A stretch of DNA of 27,301 nt, taken from assembly GCA_910578215.1 (NCBI GenBank), contig CAJTPH010000008.1, positions 1 through 27,301 on the forward strand. Direction: 5' to 3'. Both the position numbers and the translations under genes were made by a program. A model generated the notes under the pieces. That model was not told the DNA's origin and did not search any database. It was given only the letters and a program-made list of their open reading frames with translations. This DNA comes from an uncultured Acetatifactor sp. (GTDB lineage: Bacteria; Bacillota; Clostridia; Lachnospirales; Lachnospiraceae). How positions within the stretch are numbered: position 1 is the first letter of the stretch; every line of letters begins with the position of its first letter. This document shows, in pieces, positions 1 to 9,536 of the stretch.

Positions 1-5
1 TTTCA

Positions 6-109
6 CCTGATATGGTAACGAAAGAATCAAATCTGCTTGGCAGATTTTAAGCGCGTAGCGCGGCTGACGCGCAGCGGCTGGATTCTTGAGTGTATTTTAC
101 CATATCAGG
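6..109. repeat. Large palindromic intergenic repeat, copy 1
   Basis: CCTGATATGGTAA at 6-18 is perfectly inverted at 97-109. GAATC and GATTC continue the pairing inside, and a smaller stem (AATCTGC/GCAGATT) lies around 30-47, followed by GC-rich text. The left half, through the inner stem, recurs at about 5834-5880, so this is a dispersed element and not a one-off hairpin. The window begins inside or at the edge of the element, so its left limit is unknown. It could act as a terminator or RNA-stability structure for a gene outside the window. Confidence 0.75.
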
Positions 110-179
110 CAGCAATTTTCTACAGAAAGCTTAATCCCAACCTCCTAAATCCTCACCTGCCCCTTTCGCCGGCGGCAGG

Positions 180-208
180 TTGAATTCATTGGATAAATAT
201 GATATATT
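180..208 (+). promoter_or_regulatory. Probable sigma-A promoter for GNAT-rarA
   Basis: TTGAAT at 180-185 is followed by a 17-bp spacer and TATATT at 203-208. It lies about 65 bp upstream of the best-supported GNAT start. No other promoter-like pair is evident before rarA, so it may drive both genes. Confidence 0.5.
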
Positions 209-274
209 TAAGCTGTTAAAACAGACTTTTTTATGAGAAATCCAAATGCGAAATACCATCAGGGAAGGAGCGCT

Positions 275-718
275 ATGATTACAATCAACTGCCTGACAAG
301 AGAATATGCCGACGCAGTCATCGGTATGATGCGTATATTTTATGCCTCACCCGCCGTTTCCACAAACGGCTCCGAGGAAATTTTCCGACGCGATGTGGAA
401 CAATGCCTGATTGAAAGCCCTTATTTGGAGGGATATGTGTTTGTGGACAGCGATGCCGGCGGAAGAACGGCGGGCTACGCCATGGTCGCCAAAAGCTTTT
501 CCACAGAATTCGGCAGGCAATGTATCTGGATAGAAGACCTGTATTTGGACCCGGAATATCGGGGAACAGGCATCGGAACACAGTTTCTGTCTTTTATTAA
601 TGAAAAATATGCCGATTCCATCTTACGCCTTGAAGTCGAAGCCGAAAACAAGCATGCGGTCCATGTGTACCGCAAAAGCGGCTTTGAGGTTTTGCCTTAT
701 ATGGAGATGAAAAAATAA
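275..718 (+). CDS. GNAT family N-acetyltransferase
   Basis: Predicted to transfer an acetyl group from acetyl-CoA to an amine; the substrate cannot be told from sequence. The 147-residue product is typical for a single GNAT domain. The acetyl-CoA binding motif A is visible as LYLDPEYRGTGIGTQFL in the middle of the protein, and the C-terminal AENKHAVHVYRKSGFE segment is the usual motif B region. An in-frame ATG at 233 would add 14 residues but has no ribosome site. The ATG at 275 follows GGAAGGAGCGCT and is preferred. rarA begins 30 bp downstream on the same strand, so the two are probably co-transcribed. That linkage does not by itself suggest a role in DNA repair. Confidence 0.88.
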   Translation: MITINCLTREYADAVIGMMRIFYASPAVSTNGSEEIFRRDVEQCLIESPYLEGYVFVDSDAGGRTAGYAMVAKSFSTEFGRQCIWIEDLYLDPEYRGTGIGTQFLSFINEKYADSILRLEVEAENKHAVHVYRKSGFEVLPYMEMKK

Positions 719-748
719 GAGCATATACCGAAGCTCGGGAGGCACAAA

Positions 749-2113
<1,365 letters not shown>

Positions 2114-2185
2114 CCGCAGGTAGTATTTCTTTGCTTCTGCCCTCAATCGGCATAGCTAAATTTTCAATTTTAGCTTGGTTGACTA

Positions 2186-2214
2186 TTGAAAAAATTTGTA
2201 CAGTGTTTTATAAT
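2186..2214 (+). promoter_or_regulatory. Sigma-A promoter of the chemotaxis receptor gene
   Basis: TTGAAA at 2186-2191, a 17-bp spacer and a perfect TATAAT at 2209-2214, about 58 bp upstream of the start codon. A small inverted repeat (AGCTAAA/TTTAGCT, 2154-2175) lies just upstream. It could be a weak rarA terminator, but it has no T-tract. Confidence 0.7.
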
Positions 2215-2271
2215 TTTTATGCTTCCATTTGACCCAAAATAAACAACATTATTACTACGGAGTGAACTACC

Positions 2272-4299
2272 ATGAAATTTATAATGAATCGAAAACTGGC
2301 AACACGCATCGGCATCATTACAACCGCAATAACTCTGGTTGGCATGGTGCTGCTTTGGTTTATTGTGTCCAACAACATTGCTTCCATTGTCAAAAATGAT
2401 ATTACCAACCAAATGACCGACGCCGTAGAGTCCAGGGCGTCCATTATCAACGACTATGTTTCATCCTCTGAGGAATACGTCACTGCATTCTCCCTTGCAC
2501 AAGAGGTCCATGATCTGCTGAAGGATCCATATAACCCTGAATTAGTGAAAAAGGTTCAGAAATACACCGAGGATTTCGGCGCTGTAAAGGGTATTTTTGA
2601 AGGACTGTATATAGCCACACCCGATACTCACGTTCTGACCCACACCTCCCCGTCCGCCGTAGGCATAACCACCCGGACAGGAGAATCTCTGGACTCATTC
2701 CAAAAGACCATTTTGACCCAGCCGGAGCTGACCAATCTCGGCATCATGAAATCCCCCGGAACCGGGAGTATGATCCTTTCCATGTACTGTCCGATCTTTG
2801 ACGGTCAGGAGTGCATCGGATATGTGGGCGCAGGCGTATACGCCAGCCAGCTTATGGATGTACTGCTGGATCTGGACATAAAGGGGCTGCCTAATGCCGA
2901 GTATGTATTTTTGAATGTGGAAAACGGCATATATCTGTACCATGAGAACGAGGAGCTTCTGAATACAGAAACAAAGGATATCGGGTATCAGGAGATCATC
3001 CGTCGGATCAAATCAGACGGCGATACAGCATCCAGTACATATTCCTATCAGGATGATAAAGGCGTGGATCAGCTGATCGTATACAAATACCTGAAAGACC
3101 GCGAATGGGTATTTATGGTACGTGACCATGCTGATGAAGTTTACGGCACGGTATCGACGGTGCGTTTTACCGTTGGACTGCTGTGTGCGTCAGTGGCCGT
3201 CGCCATCATTCTGCTCACCCTCCTCGTTCTGCACCGACAGGGCAGGGAGCTTATGGCCGTGGAAAATGCACTGAAGTATTTGGGCAGGCTGGATCTCTCC
3301 GCCGACCGGAAGCTGGAGCGTTTTTATAACCGTACAGATGAAATCGGTCTGATTGCACAAACCACTCACAATGTATGTAACTGCCTGCGAAAAACCATTG
3401 ACGATATCGGGCGCATCCTTGGAGAAATGGCCGACGGTAATATCGCGGTGGATGTGACGGCGAACGAGGCCTACTACATCGGAGATTTTAACGTATTGTC
3501 CAAAAGCCTCAAAATCATCCAAACAAACCTTTTGCGTGTAATGAACGAGATCTCCAGCGTTGCCACACAGGTTGATGCGGACGCATACCAGGTGTCTGCA
3601 GGAATGCAGACGCTTTCACAGGGAAGCCTGGAACAATCCACCTCCATCGACGGGCTCGTTGCCCACATGTCCGACCTTACCGGACAGATAAAAGGCAGCG
3701 CGGTGCGGTGCGGAGATGCCAGCGACCTGGTGGACAAAGCCACCGGCTATGCTGCGGAGGCTGATACAAAAATGGCGCAGCTGACTGTCGCCACGAAAAA
3801 TATCGACCATTCCGCAACTCAAATCAAAGGCATTATAAAGACAATTGAAGATATTGCCTTCCAGACAAATATTCTGGCATTAAATGCCTCCGTCGAAGCC
3901 GCCCGGGCCGGTTCCGCCGGAAAGGGCTTTTCGGTAGTAGCCGAAGAAGTGCGAAGCCTTGCAGCCAAGTCTACCGAGGCGGCACAAAATACCGGCGAGC
4001 TGATCGGCCGTTCCATTAAGGATGTGGAGACGGGAACGGCATCTTCAGACCTGGCAATATCGGCAATGCAGATTATAAGCGACTGTATTCAGTCGATCAA
4101 AATACTGATGGACGAAATTGCTCTTGCCAGCGTACGGCAGTCCGAAATGGTCGCCTCCATAGACAGCGGAATCAAGGAAATATCCAGAGTGGTACAGGCA
4201 AACTCCATGGCAGCGGCAGAAAATGCCGATATATCAAAAAAATTATCAGGGCAGGCAAATGCCTTGAGCGGTTTAATAGGGCAGTTCCGTATTAAATAA
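2272..4299 (+). CDS. Methyl-accepting chemotaxis protein with periplasm-facing Cache-type sensor
   Basis: Transmembrane chemoreceptor of 675 residues. Transmembrane segment 1 lies at about residues 12-35 and segment 2 at about 299-322. The roughly 260 residues between them have the length and pattern of a dCache ligand-binding domain (YVGAGVYASQL and the RTGESLDSFQ region). A HAMP-like linker follows. The cytoplasmic signalling hairpin is clear at about 524-563: EDIAFQTNILALNASVEAAR followed by GFSVVAEEVRSLA. This is the CheA/CheW contact tip. No C-terminal CheR-binding pentapeptide is present. The ribosome site is CGGAG nine bases before ATG. The last 27 bp overlap the 3' end of the convergent gene. 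The ligand is unknown. Confidence 0.95.
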   Translation: MKFIMNRKLATRIGIITTAITLVGMVLLWFIVSNNIASIVKNDITNQMTDAVESRASIINDYVSSSEEYVTAFSLAQEVHDLLKDPYNPELVKKVQKYTEDFGAVKGIFEGLYIATPDTHVLTHTSPSAVGITTRTGESLDSFQKTILTQPELTNLGIMKSPGTGSMILSMYCPIFDGQECIGYVGAGVYASQLMDVLLDLDIKGLPNAEYVFLNVENGIYLYHENEELLNTETKDIGYQEIIRRIKSDGDTASSTYSYQDDKGVDQLIVYKYLKDREWVFMVRDHADEVYGTVSTVRFTVGLLCASVAVAIILLTLLVLHRQGRELMAVENALKYLGRLDLSADRKLERFYNRTDEIGLIAQTTHNVCNCLRKTIDDIGRILGEMADGNIAVDVTANEAYYIGDFNVLSKSLKIIQTNLLRVMNEISSVATQVDADAYQVSAGMQTLSQGSLEQSTSIDGLVAHMSDLTGQIKGSAVRCGDASDLVDKATGYAAEADTKMAQLTVATKNIDHSATQIKGIIKTIEDIAFQTNILALNASVEAARAGSAGKGFSVVAEEVRSLAAKSTEAAQNTGELIGRSIKDVETGTASSDLAISAMQIISDCIQSIKILMDEIALASVRQSEMVASIDSGIKEISRVVQANSMAAAENADISKKLSGQANALSGLIGQFRIK

Positions 4300-5613
4300 A
4301 CGAATAAGCTCCCGCAGAAATTCAATTAACCGCACCGCCTCTCTGTGAAGCTCCATCTCCTGCTCCTGGTCAGGCAGAGTCTTCACATAGCCGGCATCCT
4401 CAAACTGCCCCGTAAACTCCGCGATTTTCGTATCGTTCATAAAAAGCTCCAGCCCGTTCAAAACAGTCAGGCGAATGGAAAAATTCACCTTGTCCCACGG
4501 CTGGAGCTTTTTATCCTCAAAATAGCAGCCCCTTGTGGTAATCAGGCATTTTTCGTATATCAGAGGGTACTCCCCCTGGGACAGCACAATGCCGCTGTCA
4601 TGGAACTCCTTCAAAAAATCCTCTGTATCCCCTATGTAGGTAAACAGTCCCGGATGCTCGGGATTCACAAAATGCCCCAGTTGGCAGTGTCCGCTGATGT
4701 ATTTATACACATGAAAGCGGCACGCCAGGGCAATCATTCTGTTATACACATCCTTCCCGGGAATGTCCCGGGTGAGAAGCGGGACCTCTCCGGCATGTCC
4801 CATGCCGGTATTCCCTTCAGCGTTTTCACTGTCCTTCGCCGCATTCTCCCGCCTGTCCTGCAATATATTCCGGTAGCCCTCCTGCGCCGTATCCAGGTTC
4901 AGAGGCTTATACCTGCTCTCATAATACTTTTTTCTGCCAAACGGGGCATAATTCTCATCCAGCAGAATCATCTCCCCATTCTCAAGCGCAGGATACTGCT
5001 TCGCAATCCGTTTCAGCACCTCCCACTCATCCTGGGAATTTTGCTTATTATCCTCCTCAGCCTGCCGTAAAGCCGCTTCGATCTCCTGTTGGCTGTCCGT
5101 TCCCCAGTAAAGCGGATGAGGGGCAAAATTTGAGTGATAGGAGCCGTCCTCGTAACAGAAAAAACACGAGCACGGAATCTTCTCGTACAGCTCCTTTTTC
5201 GCTCCGTCCAAATCCTTAACAACCAGGTTGTAGCAGGCGTTTATAACCGGTACACCTTCATAGGCGACAATATTTGCAATCGCCATCACGGTCAGCGGCT
5301 GTGTATTGACCACCATTCCCGGCACCAGCAGTCCCTCCTCATAGACCTCCTTCATATATTCGTCCGACACGCCCGTCCCCCAGAGCCTCCACACAAAAAA
5401 CGCCGCGACAAGCCCGAATATAATTGCCGGAATAAAGCTTTTCAGAAGGATGCTGACGCCCACGGCCAGCGCCAGGCTGATAATAATCCCCCAAATTGAT
5501 CTGCCCCGCTGCTTCAGCACCCTTCCGATGAGCTCGTCCTGTTTACGTATCCGTGCCACATCCGCATGAATGCCGGACGTTACACTGGCATTAAATTGTG
5601 AATAATCTGTCAT
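4273..5613 (-). CDS. Membrane-anchored protein of unknown function
   Basis: Unrecognised 446-residue protein. Two adjacent hydrophobic segments (about residues 38-75, IIISLALAVGVSILL and IIFGLVAAFFVW) form a membrane hairpin near the N-terminus. The rest is soluble, with a cysteine cluster CSCFFC at about 148-153 and a charged low-complexity stretch near the middle. It resembles the DUF3239-type proteins often found in Firmicutes, but I am not sure of that match. The longer reading frame reaches 5715. The ATG at 5613 is chosen because AGGAGAGG lies just upstream and the extra 34 residues are Arg-rich and unlike a protein start. The gene converges on the chemoreceptor and overlaps it by 27 bp. 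Confidence 0.8.
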   Translation of the reverse strand: MTDYSQFNASVTSGIHADVARIRKQDELIGRVLKQRGRSIWGIIISLALAVGVSILLKSFIPAIIFGLVAAFFVWRLWGTGVSDEYMKEVYEEGLLVPGMVVNTQPLTVMAIANIVAYEGVPVINACYNLVVKDLDGAKKELYEKIPCSCFFCYEDGSYHSNFAPHPLYWGTDSQQEIEAALRQAEEDNKQNSQDEWEVLKRIAKQYPALENGEMILLDENYAPFGRKKYYESRYKPLNLDTAQEGYRNILQDRRENAAKDSENAEGNTGMGHAGEVPLLTRDIPGKDVYNRMIALACRFHVYKYISGHCQLGHFVNPEHPGLFTYIGDTEDFLKEFHDSGIVLSQGEYPLIYEKCLITTRGCYFEDKKLQPWDKVNFSIRLTVLNGLELFMNDTKIAEFTGQFEDAGYVKTLPDQEQEMELHREAVRLIEFLRELIRLFNTELPY

Positions 5614-5713
5614 ATCCTCTCCTATCCGCACGCTTCGGCGTGCCCTCGACTCATGATATAAGCCTTGATACTCCGTCCTTTCGTTGACACGGCAGCGCAA
5701 AAGCTTATAGTGC

Positions 5714-5745
5714 ATTATACCATAATTTTGTGCGCTTCAGCGCAC
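5714..5745 (-). promoter_or_regulatory. Possible promoter -10 with inverted repeat upstream
   Basis: On the minus strand TATAAT (plus-strand 5714-5719) lies about 100 bp before the start of the 4273-5613 gene. No good -35 box is seen. Instead a perfect inverted repeat GTGCGCT/AGCGCAC (5730-5745) occupies the -35 zone. It may be an operator or part of the neighbouring repeat cluster. Confidence 0.35.
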
Positions 5746-5784
5746 ATGGAATCAAAAGTTGACACAATGCTCTTTTGTGTCAAC
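5742..5784. repeat. Single diverged copy of the 72-bp repeat family
   Basis: The text from GCACATGGAATC to TGTGTCAAC matches, in reverse orientation, the core of the tandem repeat at 26476-26756, with a few substitutions. It contains a perfect 10-bp stem GTTGACACAA (5758-5767) / TTGTGTCAAC (5775-5784) with a 7-base loop. Confidence 0.7.
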
Positions 5785-5789
5785 ACCGT

Positions 5790-5880
5790 ACCATATCAGC
5801 AGGAAATCAAGCGCGAGCGCAGCGCGCATTTGATTTCACCTGATATGGTAACGAAAGAATCAAGTCTGCAAGGCAGATTT
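5790..5880. repeat. Palindromic intergenic repeat, copy 2
   Basis: ACCATATCAG (5790-5799) is inverted as CTGATATGGT (5840-5849), and AAATCAA/TTGATTT (5804-5810/5830-5836) extends the stem around a GC-rich loop. From about 5834 onward it matches the window's first 48 bases, apart from a few changes. The element overlaps the 3' end of the membrane protein gene 5879-6889 and supplies its last codons and stop. Confidence 0.75.
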
Positions 5881-6889
5881 AAAGCGTATAGCGTGACAAC
5901 AGCGAGCATCCGGTTCCTCTGTCGACAGCCAGATATTCCGCCAGCTGTTCCTCCTCAAAAACCGGCTTTCTGCGTCTTTTCGGTTTATCCTCGGAACGGC
6001 TCCCGGATTGCTGCGCCCGTCCTTTTTTTACCATTGTCATCTTGGAAACAGAAGCATAAAGAGGCTGGCTCCAGTCTGCCGCAAACACAGAGACCTTATA
6101 ATAGCAGTCTGCTTCCCCGCCTCCAAGGGGCTCCAGCTCCGCCAGCACCGTGGTATCTCCCAAAAGCAGCCGGGAAAGAAACGCCTCCTCGTTCTGGCAC
6201 CGCAGCTCGATCACCGTTTCTTTCGCCCACTTTCCGGAAGACTCGCAAAACGGAGCTCTCCCCTGCCTCCAAAACCCAAAGCCGAACTGCCAGACCGCCG
6301 CAAGGAACACTATGACAAGCAGGACAACGCACACAATGCCCGGCAAGGTAAACAGCGTATTCCCGCTTTTTCCGGTGATCGCCGTCCCTGTGGCCTTAAG
6401 CGAAAGCACCGGCTCCACAAGCATTTCCAGAAACGGCTTCCATGCGGCAGGATTTATCCAGGACACGCCTTTTATTCCCGTACCGCCTCCCGCGCCGCCG
6501 GAAAAGTCCCTTGCAAGCCGTTCCAGGGCTTCCTTCCACGCCCCGTCCCACTCCCATACCCAGATGGATTTCTCCGCCGTCAGAACGGCTTTAATGGGCG
6601 TATATAGTCCAATCAGAAGCAGCCAATACCACGCGGCAAAGACAATGCCCGCAGCTTTGGCAAACGCCGGCTTACGCACCCTGCCTCCCCTGACACACAA
6701 AAAAGAGCCCAGGCCGGAAATGCATTTTGTTATTGTAAGATAAATTGTCATATCCAGCAGCGTGGCAGGGGACGCCTGAATGCCGAATGTGCACAGCAAT
6801 GCGGCAGCCGCCGTGATGACAAGCATCGCCGCGGCTGCCGGCACAAATAAAATCGAAATTTTGCCGGATGGCTGATATGTACGGTTCAT
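5879..6889 (-). CDS. Multi-pass membrane protein of unknown function
   Basis: 336 residues, not recognised. Hydrophobic segments at about 12-37 (VPAAAAMLVITAAAALLCTF), about 46-66, about 80-105 and about 185-205 (LPGIVCVVLLVIVFLAAVW) suggest four membrane spans, followed by a cytoplasmic tail with a basic cluster KPKRRRKP. The last ~15 residues are encoded by the dispersed palindromic repeat, so the original C-terminus was probably replaced when the repeat inserted. AAGGAG five bases before ATG supports the start. It lies 37 bp downstream of the XRE regulator on the same strand and is probably its operon partner, a common arrangement in which a small repressor controls a membrane protein. Confidence 0.75.
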   Translation of the reverse strand: MNRTYQPSGKISILFVPAAAAMLVITAAAALLCTFGIQASPATLLDMTIYLTITKCISGLGSFLCVRGGRVRKPAFAKAAGIVFAAWYWLLLIGLYTPIKAVLTAEKSIWVWEWDGAWKEALERLARDFSGGAGGGTGIKGVSWINPAAWKPFLEMLVEPVLSLKATGTAITGKSGNTLFTLPGIVCVVLLVIVFLAAVWQFGFGFWRQGRAPFCESSGKWAKETVIELRCQNEEAFLSRLLLGDTTVLAELEPLGGGEADCYYKVSVFAADWSQPLYASVSKMTMVKKGRAQQSGSRSEDKPKRRRKPVFEEEQLAEYLAVDRGTGCSLLSRYTL

Positions 6890-6926
6890 ATGATCTCCTT
6901 ACAGAATAACGGATATGATTGGAAAA

Positions 6927-7400
6927 TCAGTCCGCCGCCGAAGCGCTTTTTTTCTGCCTGTTTTTCCAGACGGATGCCAGGATGTCTTTTAATACAAGGA
7001 ACGAATCCAGCTCACCGTATCCGTATTTCTTTTCCAGCTCTTGTAACAGCTTTTCCAGCTCCTCCTCATAGCTGGAGGCGTCTACCTCCTCCTGATACCT
7101 GGCCAAAATGGGGTATTTTTTGCTCCACGCCTTTGTCCAGTCTATCTTATCCGACAATTCCCGGCTGGTTTTATCAATTGCCTCCTGTATCTCCTTGACG
7201 TCAATATCAAATTCAACCAGCTCGTCCAACGACACCCCATACAGCATCGCAAGCCTCTTTGACTGGCAGATATCCGGCAGGGTTTCATCCGTCTCCCATT
7301 TTGAAACGGTCTGCCGGCTGATGCCCAGCTTTTCTGCAACCTCCTCCTGGGACAGCCCCTTTTTCTTTCTGGCATGAAATAAATGATTTCCCAAGCTCAT
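6927..7400 (-). CDS. XRE-family HTH transcriptional regulator
   Basis: 157-residue DNA-binding regulator. The N-terminal Cro/CI-type helix-turn-helix is textbook: LFHARKKKGLSQEEVAEKLG then ISRQTVSKWETDETLPD, with YGVSLDELVEFD closing the domain at about residue 65. The remaining ~90 residues are charged and probably helical, without a recognised sensor domain. AAGGAGG lies seven bases before ATG. It is the first gene of a two-gene unit with the membrane protein downstream. The short leader and extended -10 promoter fit an autoregulated repressor, but no operator is defined. Confidence 0.92.
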   Translation of the reverse strand: MSLGNHLFHARKKKGLSQEEVAEKLGISRQTVSKWETDETLPDICQSKRLAMLYGVSLDELVEFDIDVKEIQEAIDKTSRELSDKIDWTKAWSKKYPILARYQEEVDASSYEEELEKLLQELEKKYGYGELDSFLVLKDILASVWKNRQKKSASAAD

Positions 7401-7430
7401 GACGCTACCTCCTTATCCTGTTATGCCTAT

Positions 7431-7439
7431 ATTATAGCA
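7431..7439 (-). promoter_or_regulatory. Extended -10 promoter of the XRE gene
   Basis: The minus strand reads TGCTATAAT, a perfect extended -10 element, about 30 bp upstream of the XRE start. There is no matching -35, as is usual for this promoter type. Confidence 0.55.
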
Positions 7440-7612
7440 CTGCCGGCCCGGGAACGCCACCAAACATGCGGTACAATTCCGCCCGTTTTATTTACATGGT
7501 TTTATTTGCATCTGCCCACGGGGCAGGAGCGTTTCCATTTCCGGGCGGCTTTCATGCCTGTCCTCTTATACGGAAAAAGGCCGTACGCAGCTCAAATCGG
7601 TTTTCACCAGGT

Positions 7613-8212
7613 TTAATCGCGCACAACCTTTTTTAGACGGACAATCCTTCCTGCCATATTTTGAAACCTTATTGTTTCCGATTCCTTTAAAATATCGCCC
7701 TGGACAACAAATACATAAAAATCCCCGCTCTCCTTATCCTTGCAGCTATAAATGCTGTAATTCATCAGTGTCAGCACGGGGTTCATGTAAATAAGCGCCT
7801 TCTTTATATATACAAGCCCCAAGGTGACAAGCAGGAGCAGATAAATGCCTAAGCTGTACAGATGTCCTGCTGTCGGCAGGGACAGCCCGGTTAAGACCAG
7901 CAGGGAATAATTTGTAAAATAATTCTCACCCGTTAAATCCTCAAGCTCCGTGATGGTCACGGATTTACCTGATGACGAAGCCTTAACGGAATCGTCCCTT
8001 TTCAGAATCAGAACAGTGAAAACCAACCCCGTAACAGCCAATCCGCACACTATGGCCAATGTGACAATGACCATCCAAAAGGACCATTCCCCGGGTTTTA
8101 CAGAGTCCTGAGCCAAAAAACCGTCACCCGCAAGCCTCAATGCGTAGACGACATGAAAAAGCAGCATGCAGCTCAGGTAATAACCCACCCCGTCCACCGT
8201 TATTTTCTTCAT
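7613..8212 (-). CDS. KwaA-like four-helix membrane protein (candidate Kiwa component)
   Basis: 199-residue membrane protein. Four hydrophobic segments are visible: about 8-28, 44-69, 101-118 and 122-141 (LGIYLLLLVTLGLVYI). A cytoplasmic C-terminus starts with YMNPVLTLMNYSIYSC, which resembles the conserved NP-L-x-x-x-x-Y-x-I-Y region I associate with KwaA proteins. In Kiwa, KwaA is the membrane sensor and KwaB the DNA-binding partner that blocks phage replication. Its ATG overlaps the stop of the KwaB-like gene (ATGA), so the two are translationally coupled. The order here is B then A, whereas the described E. coli locus is A then B. The assignment rests on topology, size, tail and partner gene. 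Confidence 0.62.
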   Translation of the reverse strand: MKKITVDGVGYYLSCMLLFHVVYALRLAGDGFLAQDSVKPGEWSFWMVIVTLAIVCGLAVTGLVFTVLILKRDDSVKASSSGKSVTITELEDLTGENYFTNYSLLVLTGLSLPTAGHLYSLGIYLLLLVTLGLVYIKKALIYMNPVLTLMNYSIYSCKDKESGDFYVFVVQGDILKESETIRFQNMAGRIVRLKKVVRD

Positions 8213-9159
8213 ACTTCTTCCGCCCTGTCCATAAAGAAATTATATCTGAATCCCTTTGCCAGCATTTTCATGACCTTATCCAAATTCTTTGTCGTAACCG
8301 CAATCTTTTCCCCATCAAAATCACTCTCCGTAAAAGCGCCTCCGCTCTTATCGAGCAGACGCCTTTTCAGCTCCTGCGGACGTACCTGCTTCATCTGCCG
8401 AAGATAGTCCCGGTCCGAAAATACCTTTGTTAAATTTAAGTATATATTCTTCTGGTTCGATTTATTCTTTATCAGCTCCGCTGACTGCAAAAATTCCCAT
8501 TGATCTACTTCCGAAAGCTTTTCCATTACGGTCCGTTTTAAATACTCATGATACTTGAATATGGAAATAAAATTCTCACGGTGGAAAATAAACACCCAGC
8601 CTTCCTTTGCGGAACCAGGGGCACAGATAATAAAATCAACACAGTTATTTAACAGGAAAAGCTTCCCCGGGTCCACCGCCTCCAGCTTGTCGTTTCCGGA
8701 CATCAGCACCTTTTTCCCCTTTAACATCCCTGTCAGCGTCTGCTGCTTTGAGCATAAATAATAGCAATTGTTTTGATACCGCAATTCACAGACACTTAAA
8801 TTTGCCTCCGACACCTTTTTCTTATTTTCTTTATCCTTAAAGTCTTTTGCAGCTTTTACCAATTCTAAAATAATGTCCCAATGATTCCGAATCTGGTCTA
8901 TGGATAAGTATTCATACGTTTCCGCCTCGTAAGAGACAGGGTTGAACGGTACGCACCTTCTGTGGCACATGTCTTCCAAATGTTTACAAATGTCCCTTAT
9001 AAACGCATTGTTCATATTATCCGGCAGGCAAATTGCAAAATTTTCATCTTTTTTCTTTAAGAGATATTTTAAAGAATAAAAATTAACCCTCCCTGCAACA
9101 AGCAGCGACGCCGTATGCTGCAATATCTCATCCAAATTCAGGCTCTCGACACTATCCAT
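8209..9159 (-). CDS. KwaB-like protein (DUF4868-type, candidate Kiwa component)
   Basis: 316-residue soluble protein. The C-terminal half shows the pattern I know from DUF4868/KwaB proteins: CVDFIICAPG, then VFIFHRENFISIFKYHEYLK, then a charged helical region and a closing DLDKVMKMLAKGF-type helix. Length is close to the family norm of about 310-320. GGAGGA lies three bases before ATG. It directly overlaps the four-helix membrane gene, the pairing that defines Kiwa. Established knowledge: KwaB works with membrane-embedded KwaA against phage. Inference: this pair is a functional Kiwa system. No frameshift or missing segment is seen. Confidence 0.65.
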   Translation of the reverse strand: MDSVESLNLDEILQHTASLLVAGRVNFYSLKYLLKKKDENFAICLPDNMNNAFIRDICKHLEDMCHRRCVPFNPVSYEAETYEYLSIDQIRNHWDIILELVKAAKDFKDKENKKKVSEANLSVCELRYQNNCYYLCSKQQTLTGMLKGKKVLMSGNDKLEAVDPGKLFLLNNCVDFIICAPGSAKEGWVFIFHRENFISIFKYHEYLKRTVMEKLSEVDQWEFLQSAELIKNKSNQKNIYLNLTKVFSDRDYLRQMKQVRPQELKRRLLDKSGGAFTESDFDGEKIAVTTKNLDKVMKMLAKGFRYNFFMDRAEEV

Positions 9160-9232
9160 AGTTCCTCCAGATACGCTTTATCCTCCGCCGCAGGAAAGCT
9201 CTCAGCTTCCTGTCCACACTGCCAGACTGTTA

Positions 9233-9375
9233 CAATCAAAGACCCCGCAGCAAGCTGCGGGGTATCAAGCTCGCAACGCAGCAAAGCTCAATGCGTCCAG
9301 AGGACGCTATGGTCTTTGACCCTCTCGGCATTGGCCAAATGGATGCTGACGCATCCGCTTGGCTCATTGTCCCAA
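9233..9375. repeat. Structured intergenic repeat with three hairpins
   Basis: An outer stem TCAAAGACC/GGTCTTTGA (9236-9244/9311-9319) encloses two perfect hairpins: ACCCCGCAGC/GCTGCGGGGT (9242-9263) and GCGTCC/GGACGC (9293-9307). A third hairpin follows at 9334-9363 (GCCAA plus GGATGC paired with GCATCC plus TTGGC). The layout is a multi-branch fold, unlike the simple palindromes elsewhere in the window. It fills most of the 377-bp gap between the Kiwa-like cassette and the next gene. It probably belongs to a dispersed repeat family; no other copy lies in this window. Confidence 0.6.
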
Positions 9376-9536
9376 GGAATAAATTGGTATGATATATTTA
9401 TGTTACAGCACAAAGCATGCCTTTTCCATACAAACGCATCGACAAAATTCGACAATATATTTGTCTTCAATATCTGCTTATGATGTTGTCCTGTCCCTCC
9501 TGGGACTCGTCAATCTGCGTGCATTAGAACAGCTTC

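Noticed and set aside
2154..2175. Terminator after rarA
   Set aside because: The AGCTAAA/TTTAGCT inverted repeat is weak, AT-rich and lacks a T-tract, so termination is not supported.
4345..5070. 241-residue plus-strand frame antisense to the 4273-5613 gene
   Set aside because: No ribosome site; the minus-strand gene has a proper start, membrane hairpin and protein-like composition.
5665..6315. 216-residue plus-strand frame
   Set aside because: Runs through the repeat cluster and is antisense to a better supported membrane protein gene with a good ribosome site; Pro/Ser/Arg-rich shadow composition.
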